Below are positions 42,998-50,802 of a stretch of 64,000 nt of DNA, one piece after another. Origin of the DNA: Streptomyces sp. SJL17-4 (lineage in GTDB: Bacteria; Actinomycetota; Actinomycetes; Streptomycetales; Streptomycetaceae); contig NZ_CP104578.1 of NCBI RefSeq assembly GCF_036826855.1, positions 2,170,001-2,234,000 of the forward strand. The letters run 5' to 3'. The translations under genes and the position numbers were made by a program. How positions within the stretch are numbered: position 1 is the first letter of the stretch; each line of letters opens with the position of its first letter. The notes under the pieces are model-generated. The model did no database searches, was not told the DNA's origin, and saw only the letters and a program-made list of their open reading frames with translations.

Positions 42998-43957
42998 ATG
43001 GGTGACGCGCCGTCGCGTTCCGCTTGTACGCGGGTGGGCGGTGCGGTGTACGTGCGCGGAAGGGTGGCGGCGGTGCGGGACGATGACGCGGGGGCCGGAC
43101 CGGAGTCGGCGGAGCCGCTCGGGGCGGCGGAGCCGGTGGGGCAGCGGCCGGAGGACGAGCCGGGGCAGGGCGTGGTCACGGCGTTCGGGCAACAGCTGAA
43201 GCTGTTCCGCACCCGGGCCGGACTGGAACGGGCGGAGTTCGGGAAGCTGGTGGGGTACGCGGCGCAGTCCATCGCCTCGTTCGAGCAGGGACGGCGCATC
43301 CCGCCGCCGAGGCTCATCGACCAGTCGGACGAGGTGCTGGACGCGGGCGGTGTGTTGAAAGCGCTGAAAGGGGAGGTGGCGCGGGCGCAGTATCCGGCGT
43401 TCTTCCGGGACATGGCGCGCCTGGAGGCGGAGGCGGTGGAACTGTGTGCCTACGACACTCTGGTCGTCAAGGGCCTGCTACAGACTGAGGAGTACACACG
43501 GGCCGTGCTGGGCATGCGACGCCCGCTGCTCGATGAGGAGACCATCGAGACACGCGTGGCGGCCCGGCTGGCCCGCCACGAGATCTTTAACCGATGGCCG
43601 GCTCCCTTGCTGAGCTTCGTGATGGAGGAGTCGGTTCTACGCCGACCCCTGGGTGGCAAGGCGGTCCTGCGCGGGCAACTGGAACACCTGCTGCTCATCG
43701 GCCAGAAGCGCAATGTGGAGATCCAGGTCATGCCACTCGACCGCGAGGACAACGCCGGTGTGGATGGCCCCTTCACCGTGATCACCCGCAAGGGCGGGCA
43801 GCAACTGATGTACATGGAAGTCCAGGGACGAAGCAGCCTGTTGACTGACCGGGAGGAGGCACGGCTAGCCTCCGCCCGCTATGGGATCATTCGGAGCCAG
43901 GCTCTCAGTCCGCGAGAGACCACGAGATTCATCGAGAAGTTGCTGGGGGAGCTATGA
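42998..43957 (+). CDS. XRE-family regulator with DUF5753 domain (WhiJ-like)
   Basis: 319 aa from the ATG at 42998; GTG at 43073 would give 294 aa, closer to the family's usual length, and neither start has a strong ribosome-binding site. HTH: FGQQLKLFRTRAGLERAEFG, then VGYAAQSIASFEQGRRIP. The C-terminal DUF5753 region begins around AYDTLVVKGLLQTEEYTRAV and ends with SPRETTRFIEKLLGEL. The stop overlaps the DUF397 start by 4 bases. WhiJ-type regulators repress developmental genes together with their DUF397 partner; this pair probably has its own target. Confidence 0.85.
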   Translation: MGDAPSRSACTRVGGAVYVRGRVAAVRDDDAGAGPESAEPLGAAEPVGQRPEDEPGQGVVTAFGQQLKLFRTRAGLERAEFGKLVGYAAQSIASFEQGRRIPPPRLIDQSDEVLDAGGVLKALKGEVARAQYPAFFRDMARLEAEAVELCAYDTLVVKGLLQTEEYTRAVLGMRRPLLDEETIETRVAARLARHEIFNRWPAPLLSFVMEESVLRRPLGGKAVLRGQLEHLLLIGQKRNVEIQVMPLDREDNAGVDGPFTVITRKGGQQLMYMEVQGRSSLLTDREEARLASARYGIIRSQALSPRETTRFIEKLLGEL

Positions 43958-44166
43958 GCACCGCAGAGACCTCGCCTGCGCAGCCGGCACTCGCCTGGTT
44001 CAAGAGCAGCTACAGCGGCGCCGAAGGTGGCGACTGCATCGAGGTGGCCCCGACGCCCGACGTTGTGCACGTCCGGGACTCCAAGCGACTTGGCGGGCCT
44101 GTGCTGACGGTCGGACCCGAGGCGTGGGCCGGGTTCGTGGAGCTGGCAGCCGGCCCCACGGGCTGA
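43954..44166 (+). CDS. DUF397 protein (WhiJ-partner type)
   Basis: 70 aa. It has the family pattern WFKSSYSGAEGGDCIEVAP, then VHVRDSKRLGGPVL and the FVELAAG end. DUF397 proteins are small partners of the upstream HTH-DUF5753 regulators. The start overlaps the regulator stop by 4 bases (ATGA), so the two are coexpressed. A strong hairpin follows at 44175-44211. Confidence 0.9.
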   Translation: MSTAETSPAQPALAWFKSSYSGAEGGDCIEVAPTPDVVHVRDSKRLGGPVLTVGPEAWAGFVELAAGPTG

Positions 44167-44174
44167 GGCGACGC

Positions 44175-44211
44175 GGGGTCTGCGTACACCGGTGAGGTGT
44201 ACGCAGACCCC
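44175..44211. terminator. bidirectional hairpin terminator
   Basis: A perfect 16-bp stem (GGGGTCTGCGTACACC and its complement) with a 5-base loop between the converging DUF397 and hsdR genes. No T-tract. Confidence 0.75.
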
Positions 44212-44225
44212 GGCGCGCCAGCGGG

Positions 44226-47200
44226 CTACGCCGCGTCGTCCACGCCCTCTTCGCGGCGGATCATCCGCCACGCGGCGCGGCGGGCGCTGCGGTCGAGGCT
44301 GGACTTGAAGTTCCGGTCGGCGCCGAAGTACTGGCGGCCGAGACCGGCGATGGAGTCGACGTGGTCGGCCATCTTGTCCGCGAAGACCTTGTCGAAGACC
44401 TTGCCGAAGTTGTCCTCGTCGTTGACGACGGCCGCAGCCCGGACCTTGGCGTCTGCCTTGGCCTCCTCGAAGGGCCGGATGACGTCCTGCTCGGTGAACT
44501 CCGTACCGAACTTGGCGTTGAACTTCTCGATCAGCTCGGACAGAAGCGACGTCTCGGCCTCCTTGGCGCCGCCCGGCCCCTCGCCGAAGCCCGGCATCGT
44601 CGCGGGCCCTTCCGGGCTGAGGGAGACGTCATGCTCTCCGGTCTTCTCCACACGCAGGTGGCTGAGGTCCACATCGCCGATGTCCACGCCGCCGTCCGTG
44701 CGCCCGCGCAGGCGGGTGAGGAGGTAGCGCCCGTAGAGGTGGAGGCGCTCCAGGTCGGGGTCGTGGTAGGGCACGATCTGGGCGAGGAAGCCGTACTTGC
44801 GTACGTAGTCGATGAGGTCGGCGCGGAAGTCCTCGGCCGCCTTGACCTCGTCCTCGTCCTCGTCGTTGTCGCGCAGGGCCTCGTAGCGGGTGACGGCCGG
44901 GGACAGCCGTCGGTAGAACTCGGCGTGCAGCTTCTCCCACTTGGCCTGCGTGCCGGCGGCCTTCTCCTTCGCCTCGAAGTAGGCGGCGGCGAACTCGTCC
45001 ATCTCCGCTTCGGAGATGATCGGCGCGGACATGACCCGGCTCTGGGCGGTGTAGAGCAGGTTGGGGTCCGAGGGGAGGGTGTTCGCCTCCTCGAAGTACG
45101 GGCGGAACGCCTCCTTGATGTCCTCGGCCTCGTTGGTGAAGTCCAGGACGGCGAGGTCGGCCTGTGCCTTGCGCTCGGCGGTGCGGTTCAGACGGGAGAG
45201 GGTCTGGACGGCCGCGATGCCGGTCAGCGTCTTGTTGACGTACATGGTCGTCAACAGGGGCTGGTCGAAGCCGGTCTGGTACTTCTCGGCGACGACCAGG
45301 ATCCGGTACTCCTGCTGCCCCTTCGCTCCGACCTTGACCGCCTTGTCGTCGGCGCGCGTGTAACCGAAGGCCTTGGGCAGGGCGGTCTCGGAGAGGCCGC
45401 CGTTCTCCTTCGGCTCGGTGGTCTCCTCGCCGTCGATGGTGAGGGAGCCGGAGAAGGCGACCAGGACGCCCAGTTCCGGGTACCTGGTGTGGTAGTCGCG
45501 GTCCTTGATGTAGCTCTTGATGGCGCGGGCCATCTGGACGGCGGAATGCCGGGAGGCGGTCACGACCATGGACTTGGCGCGCCCGCCGAGCCGGCCCCGG
45601 GTGTGGGCGACGAAGTGCTCGACGATCACCTGCGCGTGCTGGGAGACGGTCGAGTCGTGGGTGAGTACGTACCGGGCGAGGAGCGAGTTCGCCTTGGCGG
45701 GGTCGACCTCGCGCTCGTCGTGGTTCTGGTTCACCAGCTTCCAGTACGTGTTGTACGTGACGTAGTTGCGCAGCGGGTCGAGGATGAACCCTTCCTCGAT
45801 GGCCTGGCGCATGGAGTACGTGTGGAAGGGACGGTAGGCGGCCTTGCCGTTCACCTGGTCCGGGGTGCCGAAGAGTTCGAGGGTCTTGGACTTGGGGGTG
45901 GCAGTGAAGGCGAAGTAGGAGAGGTTGGCAGCCCGTGAGCGTTCGAGCGCCTTCTTCTTCAGCTTGTCGGTGACGGTGACGGTGGTCGCGCCGGCCTCGT
46001 CGGAGTCGGAGTCGAGGCCGAGTTCACGGAGGGCGGCCCGGACGGAGGTCGCGGCGTCGCCGGACTGGGAGGAGTGGGCCTCGTCGATGACGATCGCGAA
46101 GGTGGTCCCCTTGATCTCGGTCGGGTTGCGCTTGAGGTAGTCCAGCAGCGCGGGGAACGAGTGCAGGGTGACGGTGACGATCTTGCCGGTGTCACGGGAG
46201 AGCGCGCGGGCGAGCTGCTCGCTCTTGGCACCGTGCTTCTCGTCGATCTTGACGACCAGGCCGTCGGTCTGGGAGAAGCTGCCGACGGTCTCGCGGAGCT
46301 GGGCGTCCAGGTTCCGGCGGTCGGTGATGACGATGACCTTGTCGAAGACGGGCGCCCCGGGCTTGATGAAGCCTGCGGACAGGGCCTCGGTGTTCAGCGT
46401 GCGGGGGTCGTTGTCCGCGTGCAGGTCGGAGAGGCGGTGGACGAGCCAACCGATGGTGTTGGACTTGCCGGACCCGGCCGAGGCCATGATCAGGTAGTTC
46501 TGACCGGCACCGTGGGTGGCGGCGTGGGCGGTCAGCTTCTTGACGACGTCCCACTGGTGGTAGCGCGGGAAGATCGTGGTGCGGGTGGTTCCGCCGCCGG
46601 GAGTCTTGGACTTCTGCTGGTGGGCGAAACGCTGGAGGAGGTCGAGCCAGTTGTCCCGCTCCCAGACCTGCTCCCAGAGGTAGGAGGTCGAGTACTGGCC
46701 GAAGGCGGTGGGGGCCGGGTTGCCGGCGCCGCCGGGGCGGCCGGGGCCCTCGGAGCCGGTGTTGAAGGGGAGGAAGCGGGTGTTCTTGCCCTTGAGTACG
46801 GTCGCGACGAAGACTAGGTCCGGGTCTATGGCGAAGTTCGCGATGACCCGACGGGTGAAAATCAGCTCGGTGGGGTCACGGTCGGTGCGGTACTGATGCA
46901 TGGCGCGCTCGACGCCCTGGCCGGTGAGCGGGTTCTTCAGCTCGGCGGTGGCGACGGGAATGCCGTTGAGGAACAGGGTCAGGTCGAGCTTGTGGTTCCA
47001 GTCGAGCTGCTTGGTGGCGTAGATCAGCTCGCGGACGACGGTGAGGCGGTTGGCGCGGTAGCCCTTGAGGACGGAATCGTCTGCGATCAGGTTTGGCTTG
47101 AAGTAGGCGACACGTAGGAGTACACCCCGATCCTTTACGCCGTTGCGGAGGACGTGGAGGAGTCCGTCGTTGGCGATGGCCTGGTCAAGGCGGCGGGCGA

Positions 47201-47435
47201 ATCCGCGCTCGGCCTCCTTGGGGTCACCGTAGACGGTGCAGAGCTCGTGCCACTCCTCGTCCTGGGTCTCCTCCAGGAACTTGAAGAGTTCCCGGGTATC
47301 CAGGCCGACGTCAGGCTGGTAGCAGGCGGGGCTGACCTCACGCCAGGGGTGAGTGCCGTCGCTCGCCGGGCGAGTGAGGGCGGCGACTATGGCCTCGCCG
47401 AAGGCGGACTCACTGTGGACGGGGCCGTGGTTCAT
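44226..47435 (-). CDS. hsdR: type I restriction enzyme, R (endonuclease/translocase) subunit
   Basis: 1069 aa. The N-terminal nuclease has the PD-(D/E)xK pattern LDLTLFLNGIPVATAELKNP. The motor has Walker A ASAGSGKSNT and the DEAH-type IVIDEAHSSQSG, then further helicase motifs (AFTATPKSKTLELFG; TGFDQPLLTTMYV). It cleaves unmethylated DNA after ATP-driven translocation as part of an R2M2S complex. The ATG overlaps the hsdS stop by 4 bases. Gene order is hsdM, hsdS, hsdR, all overlapping, so it is last in the operon. All key motifs are present, so it is probably active. Confidence 0.93.
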   Translation of the reverse strand: MNHGPVHSESAFGEAIVAALTRPASDGTHPWREVSPACYQPDVGLDTRELFKFLEETQDEEWHELCTVYGDPKEAERGFARRLDQAIANDGLLHVLRNGVKDRGVLLRVAYFKPNLIADDSVLKGYRANRLTVVRELIYATKQLDWNHKLDLTLFLNGIPVATAELKNPLTGQGVERAMHQYRTDRDPTELIFTRRVIANFAIDPDLVFVATVLKGKNTRFLPFNTGSEGPGRPGGAGNPAPTAFGQYSTSYLWEQVWERDNWLDLLQRFAHQQKSKTPGGGTTRTTIFPRYHQWDVVKKLTAHAATHGAGQNYLIMASAGSGKSNTIGWLVHRLSDLHADNDPRTLNTEALSAGFIKPGAPVFDKVIVITDRRNLDAQLRETVGSFSQTDGLVVKIDEKHGAKSEQLARALSRDTGKIVTVTLHSFPALLDYLKRNPTEIKGTTFAIVIDEAHSSQSGDAATSVRAALRELGLDSDSDEAGATTVTVTDKLKKKALERSRAANLSYFAFTATPKSKTLELFGTPDQVNGKAAYRPFHTYSMRQAIEEGFILDPLRNYVTYNTYWKLVNQNHDEREVDPAKANSLLARYVLTHDSTVSQHAQVIVEHFVAHTRGRLGGRAKSMVVTASRHSAVQMARAIKSYIKDRDYHTRYPELGVLVAFSGSLTIDGEETTEPKENGGLSETALPKAFGYTRADDKAVKVGAKGQQEYRILVVAEKYQTGFDQPLLTTMYVNKTLTGIAAVQTLSRLNRTAERKAQADLAVLDFTNEAEDIKEAFRPYFEEANTLPSDPNLLYTAQSRVMSAPIISEAEMDEFAAAYFEAKEKAAGTQAKWEKLHAEFYRRLSPAVTRYEALRDNDEDEDEVKAAEDFRADLIDYVRKYGFLAQIVPYHDPDLERLHLYGRYLLTRLRGRTDGGVDIGDVDLSHLRVEKTGEHDVSLSPEGPATMPGFGEGPGGAKEAETSLLSELIEKFNAKFGTEFTEQDVIRPFEEAKADAKVRAAAVVNDEDNFGKVFDKVFADKMADHVDSIAGLGRQYFGADRNFKSSLDRSARRAAWRMIRREEGVDDAA

Positions 47436-48724
47436 GCGGTGATTCCCTCCGTGACGTTGCGTCCGCTGGCGGTGGAGACGTCGAACTGGCCGGTTACGGC
47501 AGCGGTGATGAGGGCTTGGCGGCGCTCGGCGAAAAGGGCGAGTTGGCGCCGCAACAGGCCCTGAAGCCCCTTGTCGCGCTCGGCTGCGGCGTCAAGTTCC
47601 GCAACCAGTGCCGCCTGAGTTGCCTTGTCCGGGAAGGGGAACCGCTGCGGCCGCAACTGCTCGCGCGTGAGGTGGGTCATCGTGCTGGTATTGCCCTGTA
47701 CCTGGAACACTCGCACGCGCTCAGCCACCACGAGGCAGTAATAGAGCCACCTCGGCAGCTCGCCGGTTCGCGGCCGAATTCGGTGCAGCGCCTTCTGGTA
47801 ATACATCTCCGTCGCACCGTGGGTCCAGATCGCAGCTCGCCCTGGCCAGCTTCCCCCCTCGTTCACCAGCAGATCCCCCTCTCTGAGCCGGTACCGGCTT
47901 TGCTCATTGGGCGGAAAGTTCATCATGGCCAACTCGCCGATATCGATGTGGTCCCACTGCACATTCGCCACGCGCAGATACGGGCGCAGATGGTCTCCAG
48001 TGGAACGTTCCTCGTTGAGCATCTTGCCGAGTTCCACGTCAAAGAAGTGAGAGACCGCAGCTACCCGCCAGCTCTCGGGGACGCTGCCCAACCAATTCAG
48101 CCCGCTGTCCTTCCGTGCACCTGCGACTGAGCCCCCGCGCACCGCGTTGTAGACCCTGCAGACCGCAGCCTCCGTAAGCAGGGCGAGTTGTTGTGCCCGC
48201 AGCTCTCGGAGCTTGTCGATGCGGGCGGTCTCGGAATCGAGGAAGTCGGCGATGCGACGCTGCTCCGCCAGCGACGGAAGGGGAACACGCAGAGCCCGAA
48301 AGTCGTCACGTGACAGATACTGCTGAATCGCGCCAGTCGCCAGCGCCTGCAACCTATCCCGCATCGCATGCATGAGGTAGAGGAGGAAGCGTGACTCAAC
48401 CTCGGGGCCAGGCGTGAGGCCGATGAATGTCTGATTTGAAACCAACGGCTCACGCACAATCGCCGTTGCACCCATCGAACAGCTACAGCTGCAAAGGACC
48501 GTGCCCGGACTGAGCACACGGAGATTCATGTCCGCCACTTGCTCAGCGGTCACCCCCTGACCCGACTTGGAGACTCGGATCTCCTGACCATCGAAATCTT
48601 CGATACGCACCCACGGGATTGGCCCGTTCAACGGATCAGGCTTGTCACGCTGAGGTACATGCGTTTCAACGAGAAACCCCAGACGGGCAACGCGCCAGCC
48701 GACCGGAAGAGAGGAGAGGTTCAC
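47432..48724 (-). CDS. hsdS: type I restriction-modification specificity subunit
   Basis: 430 aa with the usual two target-recognition domains. The first starts at LSSLPVGWRVARLGF and ends with a conserved helix (PLPSLAEQRRIADFLDSE). The second starts at GLNWLGSVPESWRVAAVSHF and ends with the C-terminal helix (AALVAELDAAAERD...). It sets the bipartite DNA target for both modification and restriction. The GTG at 48724 overlaps the hsdM stop by 4 bases (GTGA). Codon use in the recognition domains is less GC-biased than in the neighbours, typical of fast-evolving, exchanged HsdS modules. Confidence 0.92.
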   Translation of the reverse strand: MNLSSLPVGWRVARLGFLVETHVPQRDKPDPLNGPIPWVRIEDFDGQEIRVSKSGQGVTAEQVADMNLRVLSPGTVLCSCSCSMGATAIVREPLVSNQTFIGLTPGPEVESRFLLYLMHAMRDRLQALATGAIQQYLSRDDFRALRVPLPSLAEQRRIADFLDSETARIDKLRELRAQQLALLTEAAVCRVYNAVRGGSVAGARKDSGLNWLGSVPESWRVAAVSHFFDVELGKMLNEERSTGDHLRPYLRVANVQWDHIDIGELAMMNFPPNEQSRYRLREGDLLVNEGGSWPGRAAIWTHGATEMYYQKALHRIRPRTGELPRWLYYCLVVAERVRVFQVQGNTSTMTHLTREQLRPQRFPFPDKATQAALVAELDAAAERDKGLQGLLRRQLALFAERRQALITAAVTGQFDVSTASGRNVTEGITA

Positions 48725-50715
48725 TCCGCTACCTCCCCCAGCAGCGCCTGAATCTCCGCCTCCAGAGCCTTCAGCTCCGCGTCGATCTCCGCCAGCGGCC
48801 TCGGCGGTTCGTACACGTAGAAGTGCCGTGTGAACGGGATCTCGTAGCCGATCTTCGTCTTCGTGTGGTCGATCCACGCGTCCGGGACGTGCGGGTGGAC
48901 CTCTCGCTTCAGGTAGTCCTCGACGTCCTCGCCCAGCGGGACGTTCTCGTAGTCGCGCAGCTCCGTGTCCGGTTCCGGCTCGCCCTTGACCTTCTGCACC
49001 TCGCCCTCGGGGTCGCGGACGCCGACCGCGTCCCGCAGCGCCTTCGCGAAGGGTGCGCCCGCCGGCCACAGCAGGCCGGCGGCAACCACCGCATCTTTCA
49101 GGGCCACCAGCGCGTCGGACTTCTTCGACCACGACGAGCCCAGCAGGGTACGGACGGCGGCCTCGAACGGCTCCGCGTCCGCCAGCTTCTGGACCGGCTT
49201 CGCCGTCGCCAGGGCCCTGAGCGTCTCCTCGGTGACCTCAAAGCGGAGCTTCAACGGCCGCTCGACGGTGATGCGCTGGTAGCCGAAGGCCGCGTTGTCG
49301 AAGACCTTGACCTTGACATGGAGCTCGTGGTTAGGGTCCGCCGCGGCCTCGATGGCCTCCGCGTACAGCCGCGTCACGTCCTTGATGTGCTGCTTGCCCA
49401 GTTCCTTGCGCTTGTCGCCGAGCGACTTGCGCATCTTCTGGAACTGGTCGCGCGCGTCCAGGAGGACGACCTTGCCCTTGTGGTCCGGGGCCTTGCGGTT
49501 GGTGAGGATCCAGAAGTACGTGGAGATGCCCGTGTTGTAGAAGAGCTGGTCCGGGAGGGCGACGATTGCCTCCAGCCAGTCGTTCTCCAGGATCCAGCGG
49601 CGGATCTCGGACTCGCCCGAGCCGGCCGCGCCGGAGAAGAGCGGGGAGCCGTTGAAGACGATGGCGAGGCGTGAGCCGCCACCGCCCTTGGCGTCCACCG
49701 GCTTCATCATCGAGATCATGTGCTGGAGGAAGAGGAGCGAGCCGTCGTTGATGCGCGGCAGGCCCGCGGCGAAGCGGCCGGCCTCGCCCATGTGCTTGTG
49801 CTCGTACTCGACCTCATCCTTGACCTTCTTCCACTCCACGCCGAACGGCGGGTTGGCCAGGAGGTAGTCGAACCTCTCGCGGCGGTGAGCGGGATCGCTG
49901 AAGGAGTTGCCGAACGCGATGTGCTCCGGGTCCTGGCCCTTGATCATCAAGTCGGACCGGCAGATGGCCCAGGACTCGGGGTTGAGCTCCTGGCCGTACA
50001 CCTCCACCGTGGCGTCCGGGTTCTGCTTCTTGATGTACTCCTCGGCCGCCGACAGCATGCCGCCGGTGCCGCACGCCGGGTCCATGACCGTGCGGACCAC
50101 CCCAGGGAGGCTGAGGGCGTCGCCATCAGGGGCGATCAGCAAGCTGACCATCAGCTTGATGACCTCGCGGGGGGTGAAGTGCTCACCCGCCGTCTCGTTG
50201 GACTGCTCCGCGAAGCGGCGGATCAGCTCCTCGAAGATGTAGCCCATGTTGTGGTTGGGCACACGCTCGGGGTGGAGGTCCAGGTCCGTGAACTTGCCGA
50301 TGACCTTGTAGAGGAGGTCGGCGCCGTCGAGCCGCTTGATCTGTTGGGCGAACTCGTACTTGTCGAGGACCTCGCGGGCGTTGTCCGAGAAGGCGGCGAC
50401 GTAGATCTGGAGGTTCTTCGCGGCGTTCTTCGGGTCGCCCGCGATCTTCTTCAGGGTCAGGTCACTCTTGTTGTAGAACGAGTGGCCCGAGGCCTTGCGC
50501 AGCCAGTAATCCGGGTCGATGTCCTCCTGGTCCTTGTACTGGGCCGCGGTCTCCGTGACCTTCTCCCGAGTCGGCTCCAGAACACACTCCAGCCGGCGCA
50601 GCACCGTGAACGGCAGGATGACCTTGCCGTAGTCGGACTGCTTGTAGTCGCCGCGCAGGAGATCGGCGACGGACCAGGCGTGGTTCGCCAGTTCCGTGTG
50701 CTTACTGCTGTTCAA
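48721..50715 (-). CDS. hsdM: type I restriction-modification N6-adenine methyltransferase
   Basis: 664 aa from the TTG at 50715, whose product begins NSSKHTELANHAW, the usual HsdM start in actinomycetes; an ATG at 50769 is a longer alternative. HsdM N-domain: DLLRGDYKQSDYGKVILPF. SAM motif I is MDPACGTGGML and catalytic motif IV is LLANPPFGVEW. A C-terminal coiled-coil-like helix (LAEIDAELKALEAEIQALL) should contact HsdS. It protects host DNA from HsdR. First gene of the overlapping hsdMSR set; 87 bases separate it from the solitary methylase upstream. Confidence 0.92.
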   Translation of the reverse strand: MNSSKHTELANHAWSVADLLRGDYKQSDYGKVILPFTVLRRLECVLEPTREKVTETAAQYKDQEDIDPDYWLRKASGHSFYNKSDLTLKKIAGDPKNAAKNLQIYVAAFSDNAREVLDKYEFAQQIKRLDGADLLYKVIGKFTDLDLHPERVPNHNMGYIFEELIRRFAEQSNETAGEHFTPREVIKLMVSLLIAPDGDALSLPGVVRTVMDPACGTGGMLSAAEEYIKKQNPDATVEVYGQELNPESWAICRSDLMIKGQDPEHIAFGNSFSDPAHRRERFDYLLANPPFGVEWKKVKDEVEYEHKHMGEAGRFAAGLPRINDGSLLFLQHMISMMKPVDAKGGGGSRLAIVFNGSPLFSGAAGSGESEIRRWILENDWLEAIVALPDQLFYNTGISTYFWILTNRKAPDHKGKVVLLDARDQFQKMRKSLGDKRKELGKQHIKDVTRLYAEAIEAAADPNHELHVKVKVFDNAAFGYQRITVERPLKLRFEVTEETLRALATAKPVQKLADAEPFEAAVRTLLGSSWSKKSDALVALKDAVVAAGLLWPAGAPFAKALRDAVGVRDPEGEVQKVKGEPEPDTELRDYENVPLGEDVEDYLKREVHPHVPDAWIDHTKTKIGYEIPFTRHFYVYEPPRPLAEIDAELKALEAEIQALLGEVAE

Positions 50716-50802
50716 GGGATTCCCCGGTTTCCTTCCGGACCGTCCCGCAAGGCAAGCGGGTGCGGACAAGTGTGGTGGATGGTCGAGAAGTACACGTGTG
50801 GT

